Source: Epiperipatus broadwayi | Lineage: Eukaryota > Onychophora > Udeonychophora > Euonychophora > Peripatidae | DNA: 64,000 nucleotides | NCBI GenBank assembly: GCA_028023455.1 | Contig: JAQFVV010013082.1 | Coordinates: 1 to 64,000 of the forward strand | Direction of reading: 5' to 3' | Position numbers and translations under genes: made by a program | In this document: one piece after another, positions 46,174 to 55,679 of the stretch | Layout: every line of letters starts with the position of its first letter | Numbering within the stretch: position 1 is the stretch's first letter | The notes under the pieces: model-generated | Told to the model about the DNA's origin: nothing | The model's database searches: none | Seen by the model: the letters and a program-made list of their open reading frames with translations, nothing else

Positions 46174-46748
46174 ATGTGCATAAAACATAATTATAGAGTT
46201 AAACTAATTAAAATGAATAATCTTGAGAAGTGTATTAATAATATGAAATGGATTTCATTACCTTTTTCTAATAAAAATCAAGCTAAATTTTTGGCAAAGA
46301 TTTATATTGAAATATATAATATTTCATTTTATGGTTTGTATAATTTGAACAAGATGATTAATAATTCTAAGGATATGTTATCTAAAGATGGAGTAATCAA
46401 TATAGTTTATCAAAATTTGTTGTAGATGTAATGCTTCACATACTGGGAGTCAATGTGGAGTATTGAAAAAAAAATTAAAGAATGTTATTGTATAAAAAAT
46501 ATCAAAGGCAATTCAAAAAGATAAAAAAAATTTAAAGTGACTCATTTATAGAATCAGTGTTTTATGATCATGATAGAAATTGCAAATGTAAATTTAATTT
46601 TGATATGAAAAGAATCAAGATTTTAAATCAAGAAAGAAATAACGAAAGAAGAAAAATTAAAGAGGCAATTTTTATTCATCATTATAAAAATATGGTAAAC
46701 AGAGAATCAATGAATAGTAAGGTTAGTGAATTATGGGATATGTAAATC
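46174..46748 (+). pseudogene. PLE family 2 C-terminal region with GIY-YIG domain
   Basis: Two adjacent frames belong together. The first (46174-46425) has EKCINNMKWISLPFSNK and INNSKDMLSKDGVINIVYQ, the RT-endonuclease linker of PLEs (W-x-x-LPF ... L) running into the GIY strand (GVINIVY). A frame change near 46420 follows; the next ~130 bases read CCRCNASHTGSQCG in another frame, i.e. the Cys insert and degenerate YIG strand. The second frame (46557-46745) gives NFDMKRIKILNQERNNERRK, IKEAIFIHHYKNMVNRESMN and SKVSELWDM with a stop at 46743-46745. The E in I-K-E-A matches the catalytic-side Glu helix. The same C-terminal block forms the 8741-9245 palindrome. Confidence 0.85.
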
Positions 46749-46954
46749 GACATGTGGTTTCTAGTTAGCGCTGCTCTATTCTATTTTGAAATTAAGATAG
46801 TTTAGTTGAGAATGATTATAAATATAAGTGAAAGTACTACTATTATTTAAGGTTTATATTGGAATTTATTTTGTTATTTATGATTATTTGGAATATAATT
46901 ACATTTTATTACAATATTTTTATTAGCAAACACTTATTATATTATTGTTTTCCA

Positions 46955-47046
46955 CCTCTATTGCTAAAAGGAGGTTACACTGACAACAGTTTGAAATTCT
47001 AGATTGTTATCGATATTGGGATTATCTAAGTGTTGACTGGTTTCTA
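46955..47046 (+). repeat. PLE terminal block B
   Basis: CTAAAAGGAGGTTACACTGA, CAACAGTTTGAAATTCTAGA, TTATCGATATTGGGATTATC, TAAGTGTTGACTGGTTTCTA. It closes the composite PLE and runs into the AT microsatellite that separates it from the RTE 3' end. Confidence 0.75.
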
Positions 47047-47049
47047 ATG

Positions 47050-47053
<4 letters not shown>

Positions 47054-47094
<41 letters not shown>
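47054..47094. repeat. AT microsatellite at the RTE 3' end
   Basis: About 20 AT units directly after the RTE 3' terminus (minus strand GGTTGATAATGATATAT...). RTE elements commonly end in short tandem repeats; this may be the element's own tail. Confidence 0.9.
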
Positions 47095-47096
<2 letters not shown>

Positions 47097-47099
47097 TTA

Positions 47100-48713
47100 T
47101 CAACCATTATCAATCCACTGCAGGATGAAGGTCTCTCCAAGTTTAATCCATCTTCTCCGATCTTTAGCTTCTCTTCTCCACATCACCCCTGCACACTTTC
47201 TTATTTCATCCATCCATCTCACATGTGGTCTTTTTCTGGGTCTTTTACAATCTCTTGGAATCCAGTTTAAAATTTCAATTGTCCATCTATTATCATCTCT
47301 TCTAGCAATATGTCCAGCCCAACTCCACTTCAATCTTTTAATTTTTTCAATGATGTCAGTAACACCTGTTTGTTCTCTTACCCATACATTGCGTTTTCGA
47401 TCTCTTCTTGTTACTCCCAACATACACCTCTCCATACTTCTTTGAGTGGTCTGAAGTCTCTGTATTTCTCTTCTATTGAGTGTCCAAGTCTCAGATCCAT
47501 AAGTAAGAACTGGTAAAACACATTTGTTAAAAACCTTCCTTTTCAAACACATAGGCATATTTCCTTTTAGTATCAAGTTATTTTTACCAAAAGCACTCCA
47601 ACCAATTTTAATTCTATGATTAATTTCCTCCATTATGTTTCCATCTGTATTAATAATCTGACCAAGGTATTTGTAACTGTTAACTTCTTCTAATTCATCA
47701 TAATCAATCTTTATTTTCATATTTTGAGCAAACCGATTAAACATTACTTTAGTCTTTTTAACATTTATCTTTAGTCCTACTTTCCTACTTTCATCTGATA
47801 ACTCCTGCAACATTTCCTGCAGCTCTGAAGCATTATTTGCAAAAACAACTACATCATCTGCGAAATCTAAATGACTTAAATAATCTCCATTTACTTTCAC
47901 TCCTTTAGTTTCCCATTTTAATCCACAAAATACTTCTTGCAGCACTGCTGTAAAAAGTTTTGGAGATATGGAGTCACCTTGTCTTACACCTTTCTCAATG
48001 TTGACTTTCCCAGTATCATTATGTAATCTAATTGTTGCTGTTGCATTTTTATAAATATTCTTTAAAATATGACAATATCCTGGATCTATACCTTGATGAT
48101 CCAATGCTTTAATCACTGAAGAAATGTTTATAGAATCAAATGCCTTTTCATAATCTACAAATCCAAAACATAATGACAACTCATATTCATTTGTCCTTTC
48201 TATAACTTCTCTCAATACCTGAATATGATCTACTGTACTAAAACCACTTTTAAATCCAGCTTGTTCTCTTGGTTGGTGGAAATCCAATGTTCTCTGTAGA
48301 CGAGTTGTAATTATTTTGGTAAAATTTTTATATAAAACTGATAAAAGGCTGATAGGTCTGTAATTTCTAATATCTTCTTTATCACCTTTTTTAAATATTA
48401 ATATTATTACTGCATTCTTCCAATCATCCGGTACATCTTTATCATTTAGACATTGGGTATATAACTTTGCTAAAAATTTTTCTGTTTCTTCACCTGCTTC
48501 TTTTAATATATCAATTATAATTCCATCATTACCTGGAGCCTTTCCTTTCTTCATACATTTAATTGCATTTCTCACTTCTTCATTTAAAATTCTGGGCAAT
48601 TCGGAAGATGTAATAGATATAGGAGGTACTTGATCTTTATTACTATATAATTCTTGATAAAAATTTTCTACCAATTTCAATGATGTCATCTCTCTTTTTA
48701 GTAATAATTCCAT
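47100..48713 (-). CDS. RTE reverse transcriptase half
   Basis: 537 codons. Copies element RNA into DNA at the nicked target site. RT motifs in order: GKAPGNDGI (58-66), [10 protein letters not shown] (117-126), [14 protein letters not shown] (151-164), FVDYEKAFD with first catalytic Asp 187, [13 protein letters not shown] (242-254), [12 protein letters not shown] with the catalytic Asp pair 286-287, [20 protein letters not shown]. The C-terminal part ([41 protein letters not shown]) is typical of RTE. The first Met at 48713 is an artefact: the RT belongs to the same polyprotein as the endonuclease, and coding must enter by a frameshift near 48665-48675. The frame is free of stops for 1.6 kb, so the copy is young. 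Confidence 0.92.
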   Translation of the reverse strand: MELLLKREMTSLKLVENFYQELYSNKDQVPPISITSSELPRILNEEVRNAIKCMKKGKAPGNDGIIIDILKEAGEETEKFLAKLYTQCLNDKDVPDDWKNAVIILIFKKGDKEDIRNYRPISLLSVLYKNFTKIITTRLQRTLDFHQPREQAGFKSGFSTVDHIQVLREVIERTNEYELSLCFGFVDYEKAFDSINISSVIKALDHQGIDPGYCHILKNIYKNATATIRLHNDTGKVNIEKGVRQGDSISPKLFTAVLQEVFCGLKWETKGVKVNGDYLSHLDFADDVVVFANNASELQEMLQELSDESRKVGLKINVKKTKVMFNRFAQNMKIKIDYDELEEVNSYKYLGQIINTDGNIMEEINHRIKIGWSAFGKNNLILKGNMPMCLKRKVFNKCVLPVLTYGSETWTLNRREIQRLQTTQRSMERCMLGVTRRDRKRNVWVREQTGVTDIIEKIKRLKWSWAGHIARRDDNRWTIEILNWIPRDCKRPRKRPHVRWMDEIRKCAGVMWRREAKDRRRWIKLGETFILQWIDNG

Positions 48714-50058
48714 CTTTTTTCCTTATTGCAGATATAAATTTCCTACCAATACCAAAATGTTGTTTTACATTCTTAAGACTTTTATTTTCTTCTACAGCTT
48801 TTCTTGCTAGTTCACAGTTATATTTTCTTATATCGTTTTCAACTCTTTTCCGCACCATTTTACAAAATTCGAGATATTCAATTCTTTTTAGTGCATCATT
48901 TTTGTATATCTTCATATTTCTTCTTTTCTTCATAAATTCTCTAGTTTCAATAGAAATTTTGTTGGTCAATTGCTGCTTTTGTCTACCAGCTATCTTTGTT
49001 GCAGTTTTTAAAAGTGTATCAGTTATTTTCATATTAATTTCATTCAAATCTGAATCATGTTCAAAATCTACTAATACTTGAAATCGATTTGTAAGTTCTA
49101 ATTTAAATTCATTAGAATGTTTCTGAAGATTAGGAATATCAACTGTAAATATTGTTTTTCTTAACAATTTTTGTCTTTCTAGTTTTACATTAACACACAT
49201 CTTGCATCTTACTAATCGATGATCACTTCCTGTGTTAAATCTATTAAGAACACTACAATCTTGAAATATGTATTTCCTATTAGTCAAAATATAATCCAAT
49301 TCTGCTGTACCTTCATTTGGATGTTTCCATGTCCATTTTCTTTTAACATTTTTCTCAAAAAAAGAATTCATAATATAAAGTTTTTCTTTTTCTGCAAACT
49401 CCACAAGTCTATGTCCTCTCTCATTTCTATTACCATAACCAAAATTACCTACAGCACTTTCATCTTTCATTTGTTTACCAATTCTAGCATTAAAGTCTCC
49501 CATAACAATTTTAAAATGTTGTTTACTCTTATCAAAAGCCTTTTGTACATCCATATAAAAATCTTCTACTACTTCATCACTATGAGAACTTGTTGGGGCA
49601 TAAACCTGAATTATCTGCATTTGGTATCTGCTATTAAGTTGTATAACTAATCTTGCCACTCTGTCTGATACACCATCAATCTCCACAATATTGTTCTTCC
49701 ACTTTTTATTTATAATGAATCCTACTCCACTTGTATTTCCAATATTTGTGCCTTTATAATAAAATATATGTCCACTTTTTAAATCAAGTGTCTCTTCACC
49801 TTTTCTTCTAACTTCACAAAGTCCAATAATATCCCATTTAATATAAGAGAGTTCTTCTTCTAATTCTTGCAATCTTCCTTCACTTGAAAGTGATCTGCAG
49901 TTGTAAGTACCTAAATAAAAAGTTGTCATCAAATGGCAGCCTGGGTCCGCAATCAGGAGATTCTTAGCACCCTCCGCCTTCGGCCACCAACCGCTGCCTT
50001 GGTTGGTGACTTTACAGCCTCCTGGGAATAAGGGCCATGCTTTATTTTTGTCTGTCAT
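48643..50058 (-). CDS. RTE apurinic-type endonuclease half
   Basis: 471 codons. Nicks target DNA to start reverse transcription. Exonuclease-endonuclease-phosphatase fold motifs: [11 protein letters not shown] (Asn 53), [11 protein letters not shown] (Glu 82), QVYAPTSSH (151-159), [10 protein letters not shown] (Asp 188, Asn 190), AELDYILTN (Asp 255) and GSDHRLV (catalytic Asp 279, His 280). The linker 290-460 is Lys/Arg-rich. The Met at 50058 gives a 48-residue lead before the fold; an internal Met at residue 44 is an alternative start. The frame overlaps the RT frame by 71 nt and is one base out of phase, so a single-base indel around 48665-48675 separates two otherwise intact halves. Programmed frameshifting is possible but not usual in this clade. 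Confidence 0.92.
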   Translation of the reverse strand: MTDKNKAWPLFPGGCKVTNQGSGWWPKAEGAKNLLIADPGCHLMTTFYLGTYNCRSLSSEGRLQELEEELSYIKWDIIGLCEVRRKGEETLDLKSGHIFYYKGTNIGNTSGVGFIINKKWKNNIVEIDGVSDRVARLVIQLNSRYQMQIIQVYAPTSSHSDEVVEDFYMDVQKAFDKSKQHFKIVMGDFNARIGKQMKDESAVGNFGYGNRNERGHRLVEFAEKEKLYIMNSFFEKNVKRKWTWKHPNEGTAELDYILTNRKYIFQDCSVLNRFNTGSDHRLVRCKMCVNVKLERQKLLRKTIFTVDIPNLQKHSNEFKLELTNRFQVLVDFEHDSDLNEINMKITDTLLKTATKIAGRQKQQLTNKISIETREFMKKRRNMKIYKNDALKRIEYLEFCKMVRKRVENDIRKYNCELARKAVEENKSLKNVKQHFGIGRKFISAIRKKDGIITKKRDDIIEIGRKFLSRII

Positions 50059-50059
50059 A

Positions 50060-50392
50060 ATTGTATATATGTATTGGAAAAATATTTATCATTTACACAA
50101 ACATTCATTCTGCCTTATCAGGCACTGAGAAGAAAGACCATGGTGTTTCTCGATCTTAAACTCAGAGGTAAAAAGCCAAAAAACTCACCACGCTGGCTAA
50201 TGCGTGTTGGTGAGCAGCCCATCCATGTTCGTACACTATATGAATAAACACATAGTAATAACAGCTGCAACGACAAGAACGTATGGAGTGGACACTAGGA
50301 ATTTGCCCTGCTCAGTTCCTTTAAGGCCTCCAAGAGAAATCAAAGGGTCTCCTTTCAGTTAATAGCAAACTTCTTTCTGCAGCCATATATAT
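50060..50392 (-). promoter_or_regulatory. RTE 5' leader
   Basis: GC-richer than flanks and continuous with the element; it ends at an AT microsatellite. RTE leaders usually hold the internal promoter. I see no TATA box; no target-site duplication is evident. Confidence 0.5.
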
Positions 50393-50394
50393 AT

Positions 50395-50420
50395 ATATAT
50401 ATATATATATACCTGCAGCC

Positions 50421-50448
<28 letters not shown>
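50395..50448. repeat. Duplicated AT microsatellite
   Basis: Two AT runs (50395-50411, 50421-50448) each preceded by CTGCAGCC, so the microsatellite plus eight flanking bases is duplicated at the RTE 5' boundary. Confidence 0.85.
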
Positions 50449-50452
<4 letters not shown>

Positions 50453-50529
50453 TTAAGTAATTCTTTGTTGATTATGTAATTATATGTATTTAATGCTTGA
50501 AAATTATAATAAAATTGTGATTTTTCACT

Positions 50530-51011
50530 GGGTTGAATGAATAAGTGGATTCATTTTATTCATTCGCAAAGACTTTATCTTGTGTTGGAGATGAAAGTAT
50601 TCATTTATTATTATTAACATTCGTAAAAAGCGCATGTTAGTTAGTTTGAAAGGCTAAACTTTAGTTTATTACAATTTATAAACAGAGCACTATATAAATA
50701 AATGCCTCATTTACATATGTTTAATTTCATTTAAGAGTGACGTTTCGTAAATTCTAGATAATTTCGTCGATGTCATTTATTCAGACATAGTAAACAGTGA
50801 TTTAAAGTGATTCATTTATCCTCACGCTTTCATATCCACTACTTAAGATTTGCCCATATATAAGCATTTGGGTTGAATAAATAAGTGGATTCATTTTATT
50901 CATTCGCAAAGACTTTATCTTGTGTTGGAGATGAAAGTATTCATTTATTATTATTAACATTCGTAAAAAGCGCATGTTCGTTAGTTTGAAAGGCTAATCT
51001 TTAGTTTATTA
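50530..51011. mobile_element. Two 142 bp direct repeats with 340 bp period
   Basis: 50530-50671 and 50870-51011 differ at about three positions. They start GGGTTGAAT(G/A)AATAAGTGG and end CTTTAGTTTATTA. The 198 bp spacer has no coding frame. Either a small element with direct terminal repeats or a 1.4-unit tandem dimer of a 340 bp monomer, of recent origin. Confidence 0.75.
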
Positions 51012-51249
51012 AAATAAATTCTTTTTTTACAAATATTACAGAGATCCATAATTTTTTCTAAGGCTCCCCCACATATCTCCAACTGACCTATGAAAATTGA
51101 CTAGATATGCTGATTGTAACCATTTATCATAATTTTAATAATATAATGAACCTTCAAACATTCTTAAATCTTTATCTTTGCCTTATTTTATTAAAACAGT
51201 TTGATAATGAAAAGAGATTAAACTTTTTATATTCACTTTTATTGTAAAA

Positions 51250-51465
51250 ATAAAAAGAGATAATAAGAAGATAGGCAGTTGAAATTTTAACCTGGATTCT
51301 AAGAGATTGTAAAAGACCCAGAAGGAGACCATATATGAGATGCATGGATGAAATAAGAAAGTGTACTGGAATGTTGTAGAGAAGAGAGACTGGAGATCAG
51401 AGGAGAAGGATTGAGCTTGGAGAGGTTTTCATCCTGCAGTGGAATAATAATGGTTGAAAATCATG
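51250..51465 (+). mobile_element. RTE-clade LINE, 3'-end fragment
   Basis: GCAGTTGAAATTTTAACCTG (W-T-I-E-I-L-N-W region), TGTAAAAGACCCAGAAGGAG, GGATGAAATAAGAAAGTGTA, GAGGTTTTCATCCTGCAGTG. It runs directly into a PLE block B at 51468. Dead copy. Confidence 0.9.
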
Positions 51466-51467
51466 AT

Positions 51468-51552
51468 CAATGTAAAAGAGTTGCCTTGACAACAGATTGA
51501 GATTGTAGATTGTTATTGCTATTTGTGTTGTTTAAGTGTGGACTGTTTTCAT
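51468..51552 (+). repeat. PLE terminal block B
   Basis: AAAAGAGTTGCCTTGACAAC, AGATTGAGATTGTAGATTGT, TTAAGTGTGGACTGTTTTCA. It lies immediately after an RTE 3' end, which is either a nested insertion or a chimaeric junction. Confidence 0.65.
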
Positions 51553-51559
51553 ATATGTA

Positions 51560-53130
51560 TAATTTTAAATGTGTTATGATTCTACAATATATATTTTTTA
51601 AATTTTGCTTTCATTTAGGATTTAATGTTCAGTGCAAAAATATCAATTATTTATTGTAGATTAATTAACAATTATTCATTATTAAAGAATGATTCATTAT
51701 CAAATAATTAATTAATTACAAATTGATTGATTATTATTTGATTAATTATTGATTGTAGATTATTTCAAAATATAAATGAAGATTCTTTTTAAATGGAAAA
51801 AAAAAATAAAACAAATTTATTCACATAAATGAACTAAAAAGTAAAAAATATTTTTATCAGCTTTCACAAATATAAGCATGAGGGCGCTCATGCTTCTGAC
51901 TGACTTGCTGTGCTTATGTGGTTATTTTGCTCCACAAGATAAGTTAAAGTTTATTTATTTTTTAGTGATTATTTTCAAGAAATTGATTACTATGAAAGTT
52001 GTGTGCATGTTGTGCGGAAGTGGATAAAAAGTTGGGGTCAAGAGAGATAGTTTTAACCTTTTAACTGTTTGACTCGTTCTTAATCGAGGCACTTTTTGAT
52101 ACATATTCGTAAATTCGTTTTTAATCGAGTAAATTTGACATCGCTGTAAATTGCTTAGTTTTTGGACTACGTTTACGGTTTTAACATCATTTTTTAGAAC
52201 GCAAAAAGTTTTATAATATACTGCCATCTATTGAATTATTTTACAAGTAAAAAATCAATTAATTGATGATTTATGTCAAACAAAAACTAAGCACTGCCTT
52301 TTCACATCTTTTCTTGAATCTTATTGGCTGTTGAAATTTTGTAAACAAAAGAAAATGGAAAAGCTCCGCCTTCTCATCATCTTTTCTTGAATATTATTGG
52401 CTGTTAAAATTTTTATATGGCTGCCAAAAATTAAAAATTTACGAACGCTTTTGTTTTATTTTGAAAATGATAAACGAATGTTTTAGAGCATTTTAAAAAT
52501 ATTTTTTGATGAAATACAAATAAAATACAAATTATTTTCATATAATATGTCAAAAATAAATATTATTTTACAAAAATAGTTACGATTTTAGCAAGAATTA
52601 TTTATTTATTGCAAAGTCGGGAAAAAAAAATCATAACGTGAAATTATGATTGCCGTTTCTTTTCATGTCAACCGTAACAAATATTTTTAAAATTAAAAAT
52701 CAAAATTTATTTTTGAACAAACTTTCGTTTATTTTTATAGTGTGAGAAATTACTAATATACTTTTTAAAAACGAAACTAAAGTGAATATATTTAAAAAAA
52801 CGGTCAATAACTTTTGAAAAATTGATACATTATTTTGTGCATCAGCTAATTAAAAGCTTTGAGTGATACCACCAGCAGCGAATGAACAATTGGACAGTTA
52901 AAGGGTTGGGAAGATCGTGAAGAATTTTGATAATATGCTGCAAGTGTTTTGTTATGCCATTTTAAGTATAGAAGTTTTTTTTTTGAGTGATGTTACTGTA
53001 AAGAAGCCTTGTATCTAAGTTGTATGTAAGATTAGTTGGTTTTTAGTAATTTTGTTACTAAATAATTTTTTAAATATAAGAAAGTGATTTATTTAAGAAA
53101 GAAGCTAACATTTTGACACCTTAGGTTGGA
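51560..53130. other. AT-rich stretch with local repeats
   Basis: 52070-52145 has two (C/T)TTAATCGAG boxes ~58 bp apart. 52300-52420 has a ~75 bp direct duplication (CACATCTTTTCTTGAATCTT / CATCATCTTTTCTTGAATAT) that includes two TATTGGCTGTT sites, i.e. two inverted CCAAT boxes. It could be promoter-like or part of an unknown element. No gene recognised. Confidence 0.35.
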
Positions 53131-53311
53131 GAACACATGTTTATCGAATGCCATAGAAAGAAAGTAAAGTTTTCTCCTTTGTATAAACTGGTTTGAAGAG
53201 AAGGAGAGGAAGCATAGAGTTAAATATAGAGTAGGAATTTGAAAAATTAAGTAATATGGATTGTAGTTGAATTGTCAACAATGCATATATAATGAACAGA
53301 GAGAAATTAGG

Positions 53312-53650
53312 TGTGCTGTGATAGAGTGTACCATTTGAGACAAGGTTTATTATTTTAAATGCTTAAATAAGACTAGGAAGGATGTAACAGATTTGATGCT
53401 ATGCAGACAGTGTATAAATGTGGTAAAAGAGATGAAAAGGTGGTTTCTATATGTAGCTAGTTTAAAGAGAAAGTCAGGAGAAATGAAGCAAAATGTTGTT
53501 GAGGAAGATAGATTAAAGTATGTTGTTAGTGGAGGGTCAAGAGATATGAATGAAACAATAGATAGTGCAATGAAGATGGTTAAGATAGAGGAAGTGGTAA
53601 AGGATGTAGAAGCAAAATTAAAATCATTAGAGATGAACTTTAAGAATTAA
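53312..53650 (+). pseudogene. CR1-like ORF1, PHD-finger part
   Basis: The frame read from 53312 shows CAVIECTI, a stop, DKVYYFKCLNKTRKDVTD and LMLCRQC: regularly spaced Cys pairs (C-x4-C, C, C-x2-C) as in a PHD finger, with the mid His/Cys lost at the stop and at Y-Y-F. An uninterrupted frame (first usable codon near 53393) runs on to 53650 with a Lys/Glu-rich, probably coiled-coil tail (VEAKLKSLEMNFKN). A frame change at 53650 leads into the esterase part, which starts with an overlapping ATG. Confidence 0.6.
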
Positions 53651-54190
53651 TGAAATTATTGAATAGGAATAATAAGGAAGTCCAGAAAGTGGAAGAGGAT
53701 GTTACAGATGAAATAGGGAATGTAAACAATGAGACAGTATTGACAGGATATTCACTAATTAGAGAATATGGAGATATAATTGCAAGGGAAAATAGAAACA
53801 GGTATGTAAGAGTATGTCTTCCTGGAGCTAGAATTAGGGATGTTGCAGATAAGGTAAAGAAACAAGGGAGTAGAGATGTGTATGTTATTGTAGAATATAT
53901 TTGTCAGATTCTTCAGAGAGAGAGAGTAATGGATGAGTACATAGAATTGATTAATAACTTGAGTAAGATTAAAGGAAGAGTAGGAAGAGTTGTATTATTA
54001 CCAAGATTTGACAAGAGGTAAATGTTAGATAGGGCATGTTCTATAAATGAGAGATTGTAAAAATTCTGTGAGAGAAATGATGTTACGTTTGTGGATGTGT
54101 GGGATTCTTTTATATAGAGAGTTATATAGTAAAGATGGATTGCACTTAGCAAAACAAGAAAGTGAAGTGTTGGGAGTTTGATTCATAAAG
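53650..54190 (+). pseudogene. CR1-like ORF1, SGNH esterase part
   Basis: The frame 53650-54021 contains GYSLIREYGD (the GDS nucleophile block, Asp changed to Tyr, Ser kept), RVCLPGARIRDVADKVKK, DVYVIVEYICQ (block III, normally VGxND, degenerate) and GRVGRVVLLPRFDKR. After a stop and frame change, RELYSKDGLHLAK at about 54116-54151 holds the D-x-x-H catalytic block (Asp 54134, His 54143). This is the order and spacing of the esterase domain in CR1-like ORF1 proteins. Loss of the block I Asp, degeneration of block III and stops make it inactive. Confidence 0.75.
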
Positions 54191-54221
54191 AATATAATTT
54201 GGGAAACTTATAAAGGGAAAA

Positions 54222-55025
54222 GTGGGTGGGATTTTAAGCTGCAGTGTTATCAGAAAGAAGAATGGACTGAATGTAAGAAATAAACAAAGAATAGCTGATT
54301 TGGATATAAATATAGATGTGGAGAGGGGATGTAAAGAAGAAGAAAAATTCAAAATAATTTATAAAAGAGCAGTTAGGAAAGGAAACATTGTTAGAATTGA
54401 ATATTTGAATATGCAAGGTGGTAGGAGACCAGAAAAATGGCTGGAATTAAACAAAGCAGTTAAAAATGAAGAGCTTGAGGATATTAGCAGTAGTAGAAAT
54501 ACATCTAAGAGAAGAAAAAGAGCCTATACTGGAGGACTTAGTATGTCAGGGTATATAAATAGAAAATAAAAATAAAAAAGGGTGGTGGTATAGGATTATA
54601 TCAAAAATATTTAAATACTGTTAAATGTCAAAAACATTTGTGGTTTGAGATAATGTTAGGGATACAATAATGGATGGTGGCTATAGTGTATATAGCTACT
54701 GGGTATAGTCAACATATAATGGAGTAGAACAGTAGCATACATGAATGCTTAGTTAAGGATATACAGAGTTTTAAAAAAGAGGAAGAGAATAATGGTATGG
54801 TGGATGTGAATGAGCATATTAAAGAAATTGATGATGCAGATAACAAGAATGAACAGCTTTTGAAGAATGTTTGTCAGAGATTTAATTAGAGCATTGAAAA
54901 TTTGTGAAATCATTATGAGGAACAATACACATGGTCTAGAAATAATATATTTCACACAATAGATCTATGTATTAGTAGAGATAGAGGGAATGAATGAACT
55001 ATTGAAAATTAAAATGTTTGATAAT

Positions 55026-55094
<69 letters not shown>

Positions 55095-55130
55095 AATAGT
55101 GATCATAATTTTTTATAATAGTAATGGTTA
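54222..55130 (+). pseudogene. CR1-like ORF2, endonuclease domain, broken
   Basis: The frame 54222-54569 ends in VRIEYLNMQGGRRPEKWLEL, the N-terminal strand of the APE endonuclease with its catalytic Asn (L-N-x-Q-G-G). In a shifted frame HLREEKEPILEDL follows the expected E-T-H-L-R block. Around 54760-54900 VLKK..., NNTHG(L)E remnants continue. SDH, the catalytic C-terminal motif, is readable at 55098-55106, right after a 63 bp GA microsatellite. Numerous stops. Confidence 0.65.
55027..55089. repeat. GA microsatellite inside the LINE endonuclease
   Basis: About 31 uninterrupted GA units. On the complementary strand this gives a Ser-Leu run that is not a gene. Confidence 0.95.
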
Positions 55131-55679
55131 GTAAAGTGATGGGAAATAATAATAAAAGTAGAAAGGATAGCAAAAGATGTGGATGGAGAATGAACAATGA
55201 GAATAGTTAGAAGAATATAAAATAAAAATTGAAAAAACCATGGAAGAGTTGGTTGGAGATGATTATAAGAACTATTGTGGGGATGTAGAAAAAGTGGCAA
55301 ATAGAGATTTAGATGAAAATATTGAGAAAAATAAAAGTAATAGAAAAGTGAGAGTTGGTAAAAGTGTAAAGGAGAGGGGAAAAAACATGCAGAGAATATA
55401 AGTGTCCTATTAAGAACAAGGAAAGTAAAAAAAAATATTAATGTTAAATGGAAAAAGTATTTAGAAAAAAAAGTTGGCCAAAATAGACAATTATAAAGAG
55501 AAAACAAAATTAAATAGTAAATTGTTGGAGAATATAAATAAAAGTGGAAGAGATGGGAATAATTTTTTTTAGAAATATATTAAAAGAAGAAAGGTAGGGG
55601 AGAGATAAATAGTATTACTAGATGATGAGGGAATAGAGAATAGTTCCAGAGAAGAATTAGTGACAACTTTAAATAAAGT

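Larger units (their letters stand above)
45180..47046 (+). mobile_element. Composite Penelope-like element with terminal B repeats
   Basis: Order along the plus strand: block B direct (45180-45262); block A inverted (45270-45400, TCATAATCATTCTCAACTAA); spacer; GIY-YIG domain of family 1 (45690-46030); GIY-YIG domain of family 2 (46200-46745); block A direct (46750-46930, GAGAATGATTATAAATATAA); block B direct (46955-47046). Terminal direct repeats with an extra inverted piece near the 5' end are typical of Penelope-like elements. The reverse transcriptase is absent, so this is an internally deleted or recombined copy. Confidence 0.7.
47095..50392 (-). mobile_element. Near-complete RTE-clade non-LTR retrotransposon
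   Basis: About 3.3 kb on the minus strand: a ~330 bp 5' leader (50060-50392), an endonuclease frame, an overlapping reverse transcriptase frame, and a very short 3' end that overlaps the last codons and runs into (AT)n. Compact size, APE-type endonuclease followed by RT, no RNase H, short 3' untranslated region and a tandem-repeat tail fit the RTE clade (relatives of BovB; insect copies are often labelled endonuclease-reverse transcriptase). All catalytic residues I can check are present in both halves. Truncated relatives lie at 5625, 10210, 51250 and 63040. Confidence 0.92.

Noticed and set aside
47047-49650. Plus-strand open frames of 68-143 codons over the RTE element
   Set aside because: They are antisense shadows of the RTE endonuclease and reverse transcriptase, which carry all the catalytic motifs on the minus strand.
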